A DNA stretch of 18,397 nt from JBBSUX01 sp038234045 (GCA_038234045.1 JBBSUX010000037.1:1-18397), one strand, 5' to 3'; positions 1-7,949 are shown, numbered from the stretch's first letter. Numbers and translations: made by a program. Notes: generated by a model from the sequence alone, not told the origin.

Positions 1-1
1 C

Positions 2-325
2 GGAAGCGGCAAGGTCAACCCACTCGCTGCCCCGTACGGCGTTTTGCTGGTGCTGGCGAAGGGCAATGCAGCTCGCGCCGCAAGCATCGATGGTCGCCGC
101 GCCGGAGGTGATGTCGGCATCGACACCACTTCGATTGATCCGGCTTTCGTCGATGCTGGTACAAGCCAGCGGTTCAGGCTCACTGCAAGGGTTCCGATAG
201 GCGATGGCGCTTTTGTTCTCACATCGCGCAGCGTCGACTTCACCTCAAACGCGCGTGAGGAACTTCCCTGGCGGACGTTCCAAACTGCCACTCGGCTGGA
301 ACCAGTGCCGGCAAGCCCACACTAA
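2..325 (+). CDS. gspK: Type II secretion minor pseudopilin GspK, C-terminal part (5' end outside window)
   Basis: The reading frame is open from base 2 and ends at TAA 323-325, giving the last 107 residues of a longer protein. It begins GSGKVNPLAAP, followed by a VLLVLAKGN stretch. This is the GspK-type helical segment that normally reads 'VN.NTA....L..LPG' before an 'A..I...R' helix. The remainder (about residues 55-107) is beta-rich with 'RFRLTARV', typical of the GspK C-terminal pilin-like fold. GspK caps the pseudopilus tip with GspI and GspJ in the inner membrane and periplasm. The position directly before gspL and gspM supports the call. The signal peptide and alpha-helical insert lie upstream of the window. 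The match is by pattern and context only, but the gene order makes it fairly secure. Confidence 0.8.
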   Translation, partial: GSGKVNPLAAPYGVLLVLAKGNAARAASIDGRRAGGDVGIDTTSIDPAFVDAGTSQRFRLTARVPIGDGAFVLTSRSVDFTSNAREELPWRTFQTATRLEPVPASPH

Positions 326-333
326 ACGCTCTC

Positions 334-1635
334 ATGCCCACGACTTCGTACGACCTTCGGCTATTCGGCCTGGACCTTCGCGAGCTGGGCCGGGAATGGC
401 TCAAGCCGTGGCGAGAGCTTCACCGGTCGCGCTTTTTTGCCTGGCTCACGCCCGAAGTGCCGGTTGATGTGTTGCGGCTCGATGGACGTCGGGAGTTGTG
501 GCTTGGCAGCAAGCCGCTTGCTCTCGCACAGCAACCCAAAGACACACCGCGATTTTTTGCTGTCGAACTTCCCGAGTCGATGCTTTTGCGGCGCCCGGTT
601 CGCATGCCGGCAATGTCTGCTGCCGAACTGTCTGCTGCGGCGTCGCTGGAGGCTCATAGCGTCTCCCCTTTCCCTGCGCAAGACCTGAGCTGGGGCTATG
701 TCGTTCGGGAGTCAAACGATCGCAGGATGGAGATCGATCTGGTGCTTGCCTCCCGCAAACAGATCGAACGGTTTCTCGTTTCACAACCGCACGCTCAGCC
801 GACTGGCGCGCCGCCCGAAGTCTGGGCGCTCTCGCCAAACGGTCATTCACCGGCAATTCTCGGCGGTTTCGGAGAGCAGACGCGCCAGAGCTATGTCGCG
901 CGCCTCCGATCACGGGAATATCGCCTCCTCGCTGTCGCGGCGGTTGTACTCGTGGCAATTGCCATCACACCCACCTTGCAGATCAGGCAGCGGTCGCTGC
1001 AGGCTGCAAGTCGCTTTGCCGAACTGCAAAATCGCACCGCTGCACTCACCCAAAGCCGCGAACAACTCGTCAAGACCCGGGAAAACCTGCTCGCCTTTCA
1101 CGAACTGGCGGGCAACGCGGCCGATCCGCTTGCGGTGCTCGATATGCTCACCCGGATATTGCCGGATGATGCCTATCTCAGAAGCTTTCAGTTCCAAGAC
1201 AACAAGGCCACCGTGTCCGGCGAGGCGAACAATGCCGCTGCTCTCATGAGCAGGCTCAGCGAGGTGGCCGGTGTCTCGGACGTCAGGGCGCCAGGTGCTG
1301 CCACGCGGTCGATCGGCGCCCAAAAAGAAAATTTCACTATCGAATTCATGGCTGCACCCGATGTGTTCCGGGACGTGGGTGCGCTGACCACAGCGCAACA
1401 AGGCAGATCAGAAGATCCGGAAAAATCACAACAAAAAGAAGCTCTGGCGCGTTTCACTCCAGCGCCATTAGATACAAAAGACATAGCGCAAAAATCTGGA
1501 GGCGAGGCAGCGGTTACCGCGCCGGCAGTGCCCCCTCCTGTCGCTCCTCCTCCTGCTATCAGTGCGCCGCAGCCTCCCGCTGCCACTTCCCCCGGCGCGC
1601 CATCCCCTTTCAGCATTGGTGGGCGAACCCGATGA
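334..1635 (+). CDS. gspL: Type II secretion inner-membrane platform protein GspL (PilN-like)
   Basis: This 433-residue protein belongs to the T2SS inner-membrane platform and normally links the ATPase GspE to GspM. Residues 1-180 would be cytoplasmic and occupy the place of the actin-like GspL/PilM domain. One membrane helix lies at about 198-213. Residues 215-255 form a Gln/Arg/Glu-rich helix, probably coiled coil. Residues 260-345 look like the PilN ferredoxin-like periplasmic domain ('DPLAVLDMLTRILPDDAYL' followed by beta strands). The last 50 residues are a Pro/Ala-rich tail ending near SPFSIGGRTR, which is unusual for GspL. The ATG at 334 is 8 bases after the gspK stop and has no clear Shine-Dalgarno, suggesting translation carried over from gspK. 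The stop overlaps the gspM start by 4 bases (ATGA). Confidence 0.8.
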   Translation: MPTTSYDLRLFGLDLRELGREWLKPWRELHRSRFFAWLTPEVPVDVLRLDGRRELWLGSKPLALAQQPKDTPRFFAVELPESMLLRRPVRMPAMSAAELSAAASLEAHSVSPFPAQDLSWGYVVRESNDRRMEIDLVLASRKQIERFLVSQPHAQPTGAPPEVWALSPNGHSPAILGGFGEQTRQSYVARLRSREYRLLAVAAVVLVAIAITPTLQIRQRSLQAASRFAELQNRTAALTQSREQLVKTRENLLAFHELAGNAADPLAVLDMLTRILPDDAYLRSFQFQDNKATVSGEANNAAALMSRLSEVAGVSDVRAPGAATRSIGAQKENFTIEFMAAPDVFRDVGALTTAQQGRSEDPEKSQQKEALARFTPAPLDTKDIAQKSGGEAAVTAPAVPPPVAPPPAISAPQPPAATSPGAPSPFSIGGRTR

Positions 1636-2186
1636 GCCGCCGTCCACAACGAGAAGTCCTGCTTTTTTCCCTGACCGTGCTGATTCTTTTGGCACTCATG
1701 TTCTGGGCTGGCGCTAACCTCATCACGCGTCACCATGCGGCCCGGGATCGCATCGAACAGATTGAGCCCCGCTATGCGCGCCTGCTTGGGCTTGAAAAAA
1801 GTGGTGATGCACTTAAGCAGGCGCAGGAATCCGGAAAGGCCCAGCTGGCCCGTCAGATCTATCCTGCCAACCAGGAACCGAGCCAAGCGGGAAACGACGC
1901 CCAGCAGCGCTTGCGCGGGATATTTACCAGCGCTGGGCTCAACATCCTCAGCACCCAGGTCCTACCGGCCAAGCAGGAAAAGAATCTCGACCTGATCCCG
2001 TTAAGCGTGCGCACCGAGGGCGATCTGGCCGCGCTTCAGGCGGCACTCACCGGTCTCCACGGCCTTTCGCCCGGAATCTTCCTGCAAGACCTCACCGTTC
2101 AGGCGAACAACGGGCGCAGCCCTGACGGCCAGCAGCGCATGGCGGTGCAGTTTTCCCTTTTCGTCGTTCGAGCGCGCGCATCATGA
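1632..2186 (+). CDS. gspM: Type II secretion inner-membrane protein GspM
   Basis: This 184-residue bitopic membrane protein has a short basic N-terminus (MSRRPQRE), one membrane helix at about residues 9-29 and a periplasmic remainder. A helical linker around 35-70 ('ARDRIEQIEPRYARLLGLE') leads to a ferredoxin-like domain at about 90-182 with 'AGLNILSTQVLPA' and a final strand 'MAVQFSLFVVRA'. This is the layout of the GspM family, in particular the PilO-like GspM subtype. It would dimerise with GspL through the periplasmic fold. A GGTGGG at 1618-1623 gives a ribosome binding site 8 bases before the ATG. The gene overlaps gspL by 4 bases at its start and the next gene by 4 bases at its end, so all three are probably translationally coupled. 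Confidence 0.82.
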   Translation: MSRRPQREVLLFSLTVLILLALMFWAGANLITRHHAARDRIEQIEPRYARLLGLEKSGDALKQAQESGKAQLARQIYPANQEPSQAGNDAQQRLRGIFTSAGLNILSTQVLPAKQEKNLDLIPLSVRTEGDLAALQAALTGLHGLSPGIFLQDLTVQANNGRSPDGQQRMAVQFSLFVVRARAS

Positions 2187-2845
2187 AGTGGAACGTGTCG
2201 CGTTTGCTGATGGTGCTCGATGCCGTATTGCTGGTGATTTTGCTGGCCTTGTGGGTCTCGCCGGACGGTTCGCTTCGCAATGCAGTCTGGACGCCACCCG
2301 CGCCTTTGGTACCCGATCTTGCCGGCATGTTGCCGGGGGGCGAAAACAATGGCGCTCCGGAAAAAACGGTCTCCCTACTGGAGAAACCCTTGTTCTCTCC
2401 CGATCGTTCGCCCCCGCCTGCGGTGATTAAGACCGCCAAGGCTCAGCCAGCGGCTCCTGATCCGCTTGGCAACGTACGCGTCCTGGGAATTTTCAAATCT
2501 GGCGGCTCGGGCGGCATCATTGCCAGCGTCGATGGAAAGCCGAAACGCTTTCTCCTGAATGAAACGCTGGGGCCCTGGACCGTCAAGGCTATCGACGGCC
2601 TCGACGTAACCTTTGCGCAAGGCAGCGAAACTCGTGTTCTGAGCATGTCGCGGATCAAAGGCACAGCCACATCAGGTGCAGCCGGTGCTCCAGGCGCATC
2701 TGGCAGTTCCGCCACCGCTTCAAAATCCGCCATCGGTTCGGTGCCTGCAAAACCTCAGGTTGGCGGAGCTGCCGCAAAGCCATCTTCACCAGCATCCCCG
2801 CGAAATACCACCCCTGGATTTGGCCTGATCCGTCAATTTAACTAG
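2183..2845 (+). CDS. Type II secretion linker protein, GspC/GspN type (HR domain, no PDZ)
   Basis: This 220-residue protein has one N-terminal membrane helix (about 7-25) and a periplasmic remainder. The segment 'LLEKPLFSPDRSPPP' at 65-79 and the small beta domain at 95-158 ('NVRVLGIF', 'KPKRFLLNETLG', 'WTVKAIDGLDVTF') match the homology region (HR) of GspC/XcpP. That region contacts the N0 domain of the secretin and bridges the inner and outer membrane parts of the T2SS. After residue 160 there is only a low-complexity Ala/Gly/Ser/Pro tail where classical GspC has a PDZ or coiled-coil domain. Related short proteins are often annotated as 'type II secretion system protein N'. The GspC-like role is well supported, but the choice between a C or N name is not. 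It lies directly before gspD, fitting the partnership. Confidence 0.75.
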   Translation: MKWNVSRLLMVLDAVLLVILLALWVSPDGSLRNAVWTPPAPLVPDLAGMLPGGENNGAPEKTVSLLEKPLFSPDRSPPPAVIKTAKAQPAAPDPLGNVRVLGIFKSGGSGGIIASVDGKPKRFLLNETLGPWTVKAIDGLDVTFAQGSETRVLSMSRIKGTATSGAAGAPGASGSSATASKSAIGSVPAKPQVGGAAAKPSSPASPRNTTPGFGLIRQFN

Positions 2846-2974
2846 GCCTGAATTCACTCCTTGCCTCCGTGTATGTCCAGCAACTTGCCGGCACGCTACA
2901 AGCTTCAGGGCGCAACGTATCGCTCTATCTCCGCGACCTGCTCCCCCGGTGGCAAAACGTTCTTGAATATCGTC

Positions 2975-5566
2975 ATGAATCCATTCCGACTGAAGACACT
3001 TCCTCTGGCATTGCTGCTGGCTAGCGCCTATGCGTCTGCGGGAGAGGCGAGCTATCCGCTGCCAGCGCAGGTGCTTGCCCACGAAATGCTGGAATCTGGC
3101 CGACCTCCGGCGCAGACGGCTGTGCCCCGGGCTGCAATCACAGCACCCGCGGCAGGTGCACTTGCTCCGTTGCCAGCCTTTTATTCCGGCACCGAGCCCA
3201 TGCCGGCAGGTAGCGCGGCCAGCATCGTGGCGCCGCTTCCCGGTACCGGCAACAGCACCACGGGCGCGGACAGTGGCGACAGTGGCTACGGCAAGAAAGC
3301 GCACATCCTGCTGGGCAACGATCAGGTCATCGCCGCGCCCAAACCAGTGCCGCAGGTGCAGGGCACCGCGAATGCCTTCAACTTCGAAGAAGCCCCCATT
3401 GCCGATGTCGTCAACGTGGTGCTGGGCGACATCCTCAAGGTGCAGTATGTGCTGCACACCCCCGTGGCGGGCACGGTCACGCTGTCCACACGGGGACCCA
3501 TCTCCGCAGACAAGGCGGTCTACTTACTCGAAACAGCGCTGCAAGCCAACGGCCTGGTGATGGCGCAGGATTCGCGCGGTGTCTACCACGTGGGCAAACC
3601 CGAATCGCTCAAAGGCATCGTCAGCGCGCCGCGACAGGTGTCCAGCACCGGCAATCTGGCGCCCGGTACCGGCCCGGTGATCATCCAGCTCAAATACATC
3701 GGTGCTGCCGAAATGGCCACCATCCTGAAGCCGGTGGTGCCGCCCGAGGCCGCAATGCGGGTCGATCCCATTCGTAACCTGCTGGTGCTGTCGGGATCGC
3801 GCGCCCAGGCCGAAGGCTGGATCGACATCGTCAAGACCTTCGACGTCGATCTGCTCAAGGGCATGTCGGTCGGGCTGTTTCCGCTCAAATACGCATCAAT
3901 CGCCGATGTCGAAACCGCCTTGCGTCTCATCGCCGGGGGCGGGGCTCCTTCTGCTGCCACCGCCGCCACTGCTGCCGGTGCCAAGGGTGGTCCGCCCTCT
4001 CGCTTTGCCAGTGCGGTTGCTGCCTCTGCCGGCGCTGCTGCTGGTGACACGGGTGCCGAGGGCGGAGGTGAAACCATCACGCAGCTTGGCGGCGCCCGCA
4101 TCATGCCGATCGAGCGTCTCAACAGCATTCTGGTGATCTCGCCTCGCGCCGGCTTTATCGAGGAAGCCCGCCGCTGGATCGAGAAGCTCGATCGGCCCAA
4201 CGACAACAGCACCGAATCGCAGCTCAACGTCTACGAGGTGCAAAACGGCTCGGCCGCGCATCTGGCCGAAGTGCTGGGCGGCATCTATGGCGGTGCAAGC
4301 CCGGGGCAGGGCGGCGGTGCCAACAGCGGTGTCGCACCCGCGCTTGGCTCGGCTACCGGTTTTTCTTCCGGAATGGGTTCTACGCGTGGCGGCTTCGGCT
4401 CCAGCGGTGGCTATGGTGGCAATGGCGGCAGTGCCGGAGGATTCGGCTCCAGCTTGGGCGGTGGAGGCGGCGGTGGCCTGGCCGGTGGCGGCAACGGCAG
4501 CTTCGGCGTCGGCTCGGCCGGCAACACCTTCGGCGCTTCTAGCGTACTCGGGGGAGTCAACGGCCAGTCGCAGCAGGGCGCCAATGGTCAAAGCGTCCAG
4601 GCCTACGGCTTGGGCGGCAACGTCAGGGTGATTGCCGATCAGGTCAACAACGCGCTCTTGGTCTATGCGCCGCCAGCCGAATATCGCAAGATCGAAGCCA
4701 CGCTCAAGCGGCTCGATGTGCGGCAGGCGCAGGTACTGCTCGAAGCCAACATCATTGAGATCACCCTCACCGACGAGCTGAAATACGGCCTCGAATGGGC
4801 TTTCAAGAACGGCGGCGGCAACGGCTATACCGGCACCGGCGTGCTCAGCACCATCGATGGCGGCACCCTGGGCGGCGCGCTGGCGGGCTTCTCGTACACC
4901 ATCGCCAACGGCATGGGCAGCATTCGCGGCATCCTCAACGCGCTGGCCAACAAATCCCTGATCAAGGTCATATCGAGCCCGTCGCTGATGGTGCTTGATA
5001 ACTACACCGCCGCCATTCAGGTGGGTGACCAGGTGCCTGTGCAAACCGGCACCACCATCACCGCTGGCGTGGGCGTGACCAGCAGCATCCAGTACAAGGA
5101 CACCGGCGTGCAGCTGGAGGTCACGCCCTCGGTCAACGCCGGCAACATCGTCACCATGCAGCTCACCCAGGCCGTCACCGACGTGGGTGTGGCGGACCGC
5201 AGCGGCAACCTGCCGTTCAAGCAACGTCTCATCAAGAGCAAGGTGGCAGTGCGCTCGGGTGAGGCACTTGTGCTGGGCGGGCTGATCCGCGACAACACCG
5301 GCACCGGCCGCCGGGGAATCCCTTTCCTGCAGGACTTGCCCATCGTGGGCGCGGCCTTCGGCGCCACAAGCGTCACCAAGAACCGCACCGAGCTCATCGT
5401 CGTGCTGGTGCCGCGCGTCGTGCGGTCGGACGAAGATATTCGCGATCTGGGCGGCGAGCTCCGCCAGCAGATGAAGAGCTTCTCGGTCGTCGATGAACTC
5501 AAACCCACCGGCCGGCTCGGATCCAAGCTGCCCGACCCCAATCTGGTGCCGCGCCCCAACAACTGA
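2975..5566 (+). CDS. gspD: Type II secretion outer-membrane secretin GspD
   Basis: The secretin forms the outer-membrane channel of the T2SS. From ATG 2975 the protein has 863 residues and a Sec signal peptide (MNPFRLKTLPLALLLASA, cleavage near ASA|GE at 22). The frame stays open upstream to TTG 2861 and ATG 2873, but those starts would bury the signal peptide, so 2975 is preferred although no good ribosome binding site precedes it. Domains are N0 at about 134-206, N1 at 236-292, N2 at 302-406 with an Ala/Gly insert at 320-370, and N3 from about 418. N3 is interrupted by a Gly-rich insert of about 109 residues (439-547). The secretin beta-barrel domain lies at about 585-815, with 'QVLLEANIIEITL', 'VGDQVPVQTG' and 'LVLGGLIRD'. 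Typical GspD is 650-750 residues; the excess is mostly these inserts. The C-terminal 45 residues could be a pilotin-binding S domain. Confidence 0.93.
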   Translation: MNPFRLKTLPLALLLASAYASAGEASYPLPAQVLAHEMLESGRPPAQTAVPRAAITAPAAGALAPLPAFYSGTEPMPAGSAASIVAPLPGTGNSTTGADSGDSGYGKKAHILLGNDQVIAAPKPVPQVQGTANAFNFEEAPIADVVNVVLGDILKVQYVLHTPVAGTVTLSTRGPISADKAVYLLETALQANGLVMAQDSRGVYHVGKPESLKGIVSAPRQVSSTGNLAPGTGPVIIQLKYIGAAEMATILKPVVPPEAAMRVDPIRNLLVLSGSRAQAEGWIDIVKTFDVDLLKGMSVGLFPLKYASIADVETALRLIAGGGAPSAATAATAAGAKGGPPSRFASAVAASAGAAAGDTGAEGGGETITQLGGARIMPIERLNSILVISPRAGFIEEARRWIEKLDRPNDNSTESQLNVYEVQNGSAAHLAEVLGGIYGGASPGQGGGANSGVAPALGSATGFSSGMGSTRGGFGSSGGYGGNGGSAGGFGSSLGGGGGGGLAGGGNGSFGVGSAGNTFGASSVLGGVNGQSQQGANGQSVQAYGLGGNVRVIADQVNNALLVYAPPAEYRKIEATLKRLDVRQAQVLLEANIIEITLTDELKYGLEWAFKNGGGNGYTGTGVLSTIDGGTLGGALAGFSYTIANGMGSIRGILNALANKSLIKVISSPSLMVLDNYTAAIQVGDQVPVQTGTTITAGVGVTSSIQYKDTGVQLEVTPSVNAGNIVTMQLTQAVTDVGVADRSGNLPFKQRLIKSKVAVRSGEALVLGGLIRDNTGTGRRGIPFLQDLPIVGAAFGATSVTKNRTELIVVLVPRVVRSDEDIRDLGGELRQQMKSFSVVDELKPTGRLGSKLPDPNLVPRPNN
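4289..4615 (+). other. Gly/Ser-rich low-complexity insert within the GspD N3 domain
   Basis: This in-frame segment codes for about 109 residues dominated by Gly, Ser, Ala and Asn, with repeated GGFGSS, GGYGG and GGGGGGG runs. It sits between the first half of the N3 domain ('NVYEVQNGSAAHLAEVLGGIYGG') and its second half ('NVRVIADQVNNALLVYAPP'). Many GspD proteins have a flexible loop at this place, but this one is long. The DNA is made of imperfect GGC/GGT-type codon repeats, which can shrink or expand by slippage. Confidence 0.8.
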
Positions 5567-5619
5567 GCGCGCCAGCCCGCCATCGGTTTGATTGGTTCAT
5601 TCCCACCCGTTTCACATTC

Positions 5620-5624
5620 AGGAG
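5620..5624 (+). promoter_or_regulatory. Ribosome binding site of the lipoprotein gene
   Basis: AGGAG lies 7 bases before the ATG at 5632 and fixes that start. It is one of the clearest Shine-Dalgarno sites in the window. Confidence 0.7.
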
Positions 5625-5631
5625 TCTGTCC

Positions 5632-6054
5632 ATGCATCTTTCACTTTCGAGCCGCCGAGCCGTTCTGGCCGCAGGTTTCACCGCCGTTGCTGTTATCTCA
5701 GGCTGTTCCGCCTTCAAGTCTGAAACGCCCGAGCAGATCGTGCAGCGCCGCGCCAGCGAGCGCTGGGCTGACATGCGCGCCGACAAGTTCTCCGATGCCT
5801 ACGAATACAACTTGCCCTCCTACCGCAAGCTGCGCAGCGAGAAGCAATGGCGCTCCAACTTCGGCCCTGCCGCCGCGTGGAACGCGGCCAATGTCCTCAA
5901 GGTCACGTGCGAATCTGAAACCAAATGCACCGCCACCGTGGAAGTAGGTGTAACTGTTTTGGCGCCCATCGGCGCAGGCACTAAAATAAAGACGGCTGTA
6001 TCGGAGACTTGGTTGCGTGAGGCAGGCAACTGGTACATCGTTCAGTCGTTGTAG
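5632..6054 (+). CDS. Small lipoprotein downstream of gspD, unknown function
   Basis: This 140-residue protein has a lipoprotein signal: basic start with RR at 8-9, a hydrophobic stretch at 10-23, and a lipobox ISGC with the modified Cys at 25. The residue after Cys is Ser, which favours sorting to the outer membrane. The mature part is mixed alpha/beta: 'TPEQIVQRRASERWADMRADKFSDAY' splits into a helix followed by a compact domain ending in 'VSETWLREAGNWYIVQSL'. That ending resembles the final strands of small NTF2-like or SnoaL-like domains. I do not recognise the family. The gene starts 65 bases after gspD in the same direction, so it may be co-transcribed. An outer-membrane lipoprotein next to a secretin is what a pilotin would look like, but sequence identity to GspS or AspS is not evident, so that role is a hypothesis. 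Confidence 0.75.
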   Translation: MHLSLSSRRAVLAAGFTAVAVISGCSAFKSETPEQIVQRRASERWADMRADKFSDAYEYNLPSYRKLRSEKQWRSNFGPAAAWNAANVLKVTCESETKCTATVEVGVTVLAPIGAGTKIKTAVSETWLREAGNWYIVQSL

Positions 6055-6072
6055 GGCGCTTGGAGCGCTTTC
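6055..6072 (+). terminator. Possible weak terminator after the lipoprotein gene
   Basis: GCGCT (6056-6060), a 3-base loop and AGCGC (6064-6068) form a 5-bp stem, 6 bp with one G-T pair, immediately after the stop codon and followed by TTTCT. The stem is short and the T tract is interrupted, so this is only a candidate end for the T2SS transcript. Confidence 0.3.
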
Positions 6073-6225
6073 TCGGGCTTGTGTCACCAGTGCATGCCCG
6101 CTTGAGATGTTGCAAAGCTCCAACATTGCTGCCGGTACAAGAGAAATTTCTGCTGATTTTGTGCTTTCCCGCTGCTACCATGCGTTTTGCGTAATCGTCT
6201 GGTAGTTGCGCTTCCTAACCTTTAT

Positions 6226-6229
6226 GGAG
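6226..6229 (+). promoter_or_regulatory. Ribosome binding site deciding the start of the surface-protein gene
   Basis: GGAG sits 8 bases before ATG 6238. The frame is open further upstream to 6187, but only the 6238 start has this site and yields a clean signal peptide. The 183 bases between the lipoprotein gene and this start hold no gene, and I could not find a convincing sigma-70 promoter pair in them. Confidence 0.7.
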
Positions 6230-6237
6230 TGTTTTTA

Positions 6238-7866
6238 ATGAAGAAGAATCTTCTGTCTCTGAGCATCGCCGCCGTTGTCGGCGGTTTGACGCTCGCCGGC
6301 GCAGCCCAGGCAGGCGTTGTGATCCCCAGTCCTGGTGCTGCCGGTACCAAGTACGTCTTGGGTACCAGCGCCCAAAACAGCAATATGACGGCGACCGACG
6401 CCACGGCGCTGGACATCAATGCGGGTGGTATTGGTCACATTGTGGTCGTGCCTTACTTCTCGTCCAACAACGGCAACAGCACGTTGCTGAGCATCACCAA
6501 TACCGATCTCACCAATGGCAAGATCGTCAAGGTTCGCTTCCGCAGTGCGCTGAATTCCGACGATATTTTTGACTTCCAGTTGTTCCTGTCGCCAGCCGAC
6601 GTGTGGACAGCGAGCGTCAGCCAGTCGGGCGCTACGGGCCGTTCTTTCCTGACCACGACCGATAAGTCCTGCACGCTGCCCAAGAGTGTGAATGGTGATT
6701 TCGTCACTGACCGTCTGCCAGCTCCCAGCGCTTCTGTAAGCTTGGCAACGATCGCTGCCTTGACCCGTGAAGGCTACATCGAAATCCTGAACACGGCCGA
6801 CGTGCCGTCAAACAGCGCCAAGGGCAGCCTCTTCACCAACATCAAGCACGTCGGTGGTACGCCCCCATGCGATCCAGCTGTGTTCCAGACTCTAGTCGCC
6901 ACTGACCCGGCCGACGCAGGTACCGCCGCATTCCGCGGTATGGATACCCCATCGGGTGGTCTGTATGCCACTTCGGCAATCGTCAACGTTGCGAACGCCT
7001 ACGTCGCTTGGCCAACCGAAACGACTGCGGTCAACGCCATCGTCTCGACTGCCAACAAGAGGTCGGGTCATGCCAATTTGGTGTTCTCGCCCCAGACCAG
7101 TGACATTTATACCGGTGCACTGCCTGTCAGTGCGCTCACGTCTGATCCCCTGCTTGTCACTGGCAAGATCACGCCTCTGCAGTTCGACTTCCCGGATCTG
7201 TCAACCACGTATGTGAGCGCGCCTGCTGCTGATACGGCTACGGCTCAGGCCAATGACCTGTCGCGTGCTATCGCTGTTGTCAGCCTTCAAAACGACTACT
7301 CGACCAACCCGGCTATCAGTTCCAAGACCGATCTGAACCTGACGTTCCCGACACGTCGTTACGGCGTCGCTGTGGATTACACGGCTTCCGCTGGTACGGC
7401 GATGCCACTGGTGTTCAACCCTGGTAATGAGTATTTCACCAGTGACAACACCACCTTGGCTGGTTCGACCGGCCCTGGTCGTTACTACGCTTGCGTGGCA
7501 ACAGGTGCAGCCGCCAACACGAGCCCGCTGGTGGGCTACGATCGGGAAGAGAATGGCGTGACCCAAACGGGCTTCGTGATCTCTCCTGGCGGCACGCCGG
7601 CTAACCTGCGTTTCTGCGGCGAAGCCACGATCACCACCGTGAACAATCCAAGCGGCTTGGGCGTGTTGGGCAACATCGTTGCTCCAGTGGACATCAGCAC
7701 CGGTTACACCGAAGGCTGGATCCGTTTGTCGACCCCAGGTTTGGCAGGGCGCGGTTTGCCAATCGTCGGTTCTACCTACGTTTTCGCCAAGGGCCCGGTT
7801 GCAGCTGGCCTGTCGACCAACTTTGGCTACAGCGTCAAGAACAAGACTGTTCTGGCCCAGCCTTAA
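6238..7866 (+). CDS. Abundant-looking exported or cell-surface protein, unknown family
   Basis: This 542-residue protein has a classical Sec signal peptide (MKKNLLSLSI..., cleavage AQA|GVV after residue 25). The mature protein is rich in Thr, Ser, Ala, Val, Asn and Gly, with many short beta strands and few charges, and it has no transmembrane helix or LPXTG/PEP-CTERM anchor. Only four Cys occur (145, 211, 419, 460), so two disulfides are possible. A conserved-looking N-terminal block reads 'IVVPYFSSNNGNSTLLSITN', followed by 'KVRFRSALNSDDIFDF' and 'LSPADVWTASV'. I associate this pattern with uncharacterised exported proteins of proteobacteria, but I cannot name a function. Codon use leans to GGT, CTG, AAG and AAC more than in its neighbours. 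With the good ribosome binding site and strong terminator this suggests high expression. S-layer-like protein or T2SS substrate are possible roles, both unproven. Confidence 0.8.
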   Translation: MKKNLLSLSIAAVVGGLTLAGAAQAGVVIPSPGAAGTKYVLGTSAQNSNMTATDATALDINAGGIGHIVVVPYFSSNNGNSTLLSITNTDLTNGKIVKVRFRSALNSDDIFDFQLFLSPADVWTASVSQSGATGRSFLTTTDKSCTLPKSVNGDFVTDRLPAPSASVSLATIAALTREGYIEILNTADVPSNSAKGSLFTNIKHVGGTPPCDPAVFQTLVATDPADAGTAAFRGMDTPSGGLYATSAIVNVANAYVAWPTETTAVNAIVSTANKRSGHANLVFSPQTSDIYTGALPVSALTSDPLLVTGKITPLQFDFPDLSTTYVSAPAADTATAQANDLSRAIAVVSLQNDYSTNPAISSKTDLNLTFPTRRYGVAVDYTASAGTAMPLVFNPGNEYFTSDNTTLAGSTGPGRYYACVATGAAANTSPLVGYDREENGVTQTGFVISPGGTPANLRFCGEATITTVNNPSGLGVLGNIVAPVDISTGYTEGWIRLSTPGLAGRGLPIVGSTYVFAKGPVAAGLSTNFGYSVKNKTVLAQP

Positions 7867-7880
7867 TCCGGCGGGTTGAG

Positions 7881-7906
7881 ATCGACGCCCTTCAAGGGGC
7901 GTTGAT
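7881..7906 (+). other. Small hairpin just after the surface-protein gene
   Basis: ATCGACGCCC (7881-7890) pairs with GGGCGTTGAT (7897-7906) around a 6-base loop, with one G-T pair. It lies between the stop codon and the main terminator. It may stabilise the 3' end of the mRNA or be a first, T-less stop signal. Confidence 0.5.
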
Positions 7907-7915
7907 AAAAACTTG

Positions 7916-7949
7916 AAAAAGGGCGGGAGTTTTCTCCCGCCCTTTTTTT
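7916..7949 (+). terminator. Strong Rho-independent terminator of the surface-protein transcript
   Basis: A perfect 14-bp stem is formed by 7916-7929 (five A then GGGCGGGAG) and 7934-7947 (CTCCCGCCC then T), with a TTTT loop. The right arm continues into a run of seven T ending at 7949. This is a textbook intrinsic terminator. The A tract on the left means it could also act on the opposite strand, although no gene points at it from the right. Confidence 0.93.

Noticed and set aside
2861..2974. Upstream TTG/ATG starts for gspD giving a 38- or 34-residue N-terminal extension
   Set aside because: They would place the signal peptide internally and have no ribosome binding site; ATG 2975 gives a proper signal peptide.
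3896..5224. Long open frame (442 codons) on the - strand inside gspD
   Set aside because: It is antisense to clear secretin domains, has no ribosome binding site or recognisable motif, and its His/Ala/Gly/Arg-rich composition is the usual mirror of GC-rich coding DNA.
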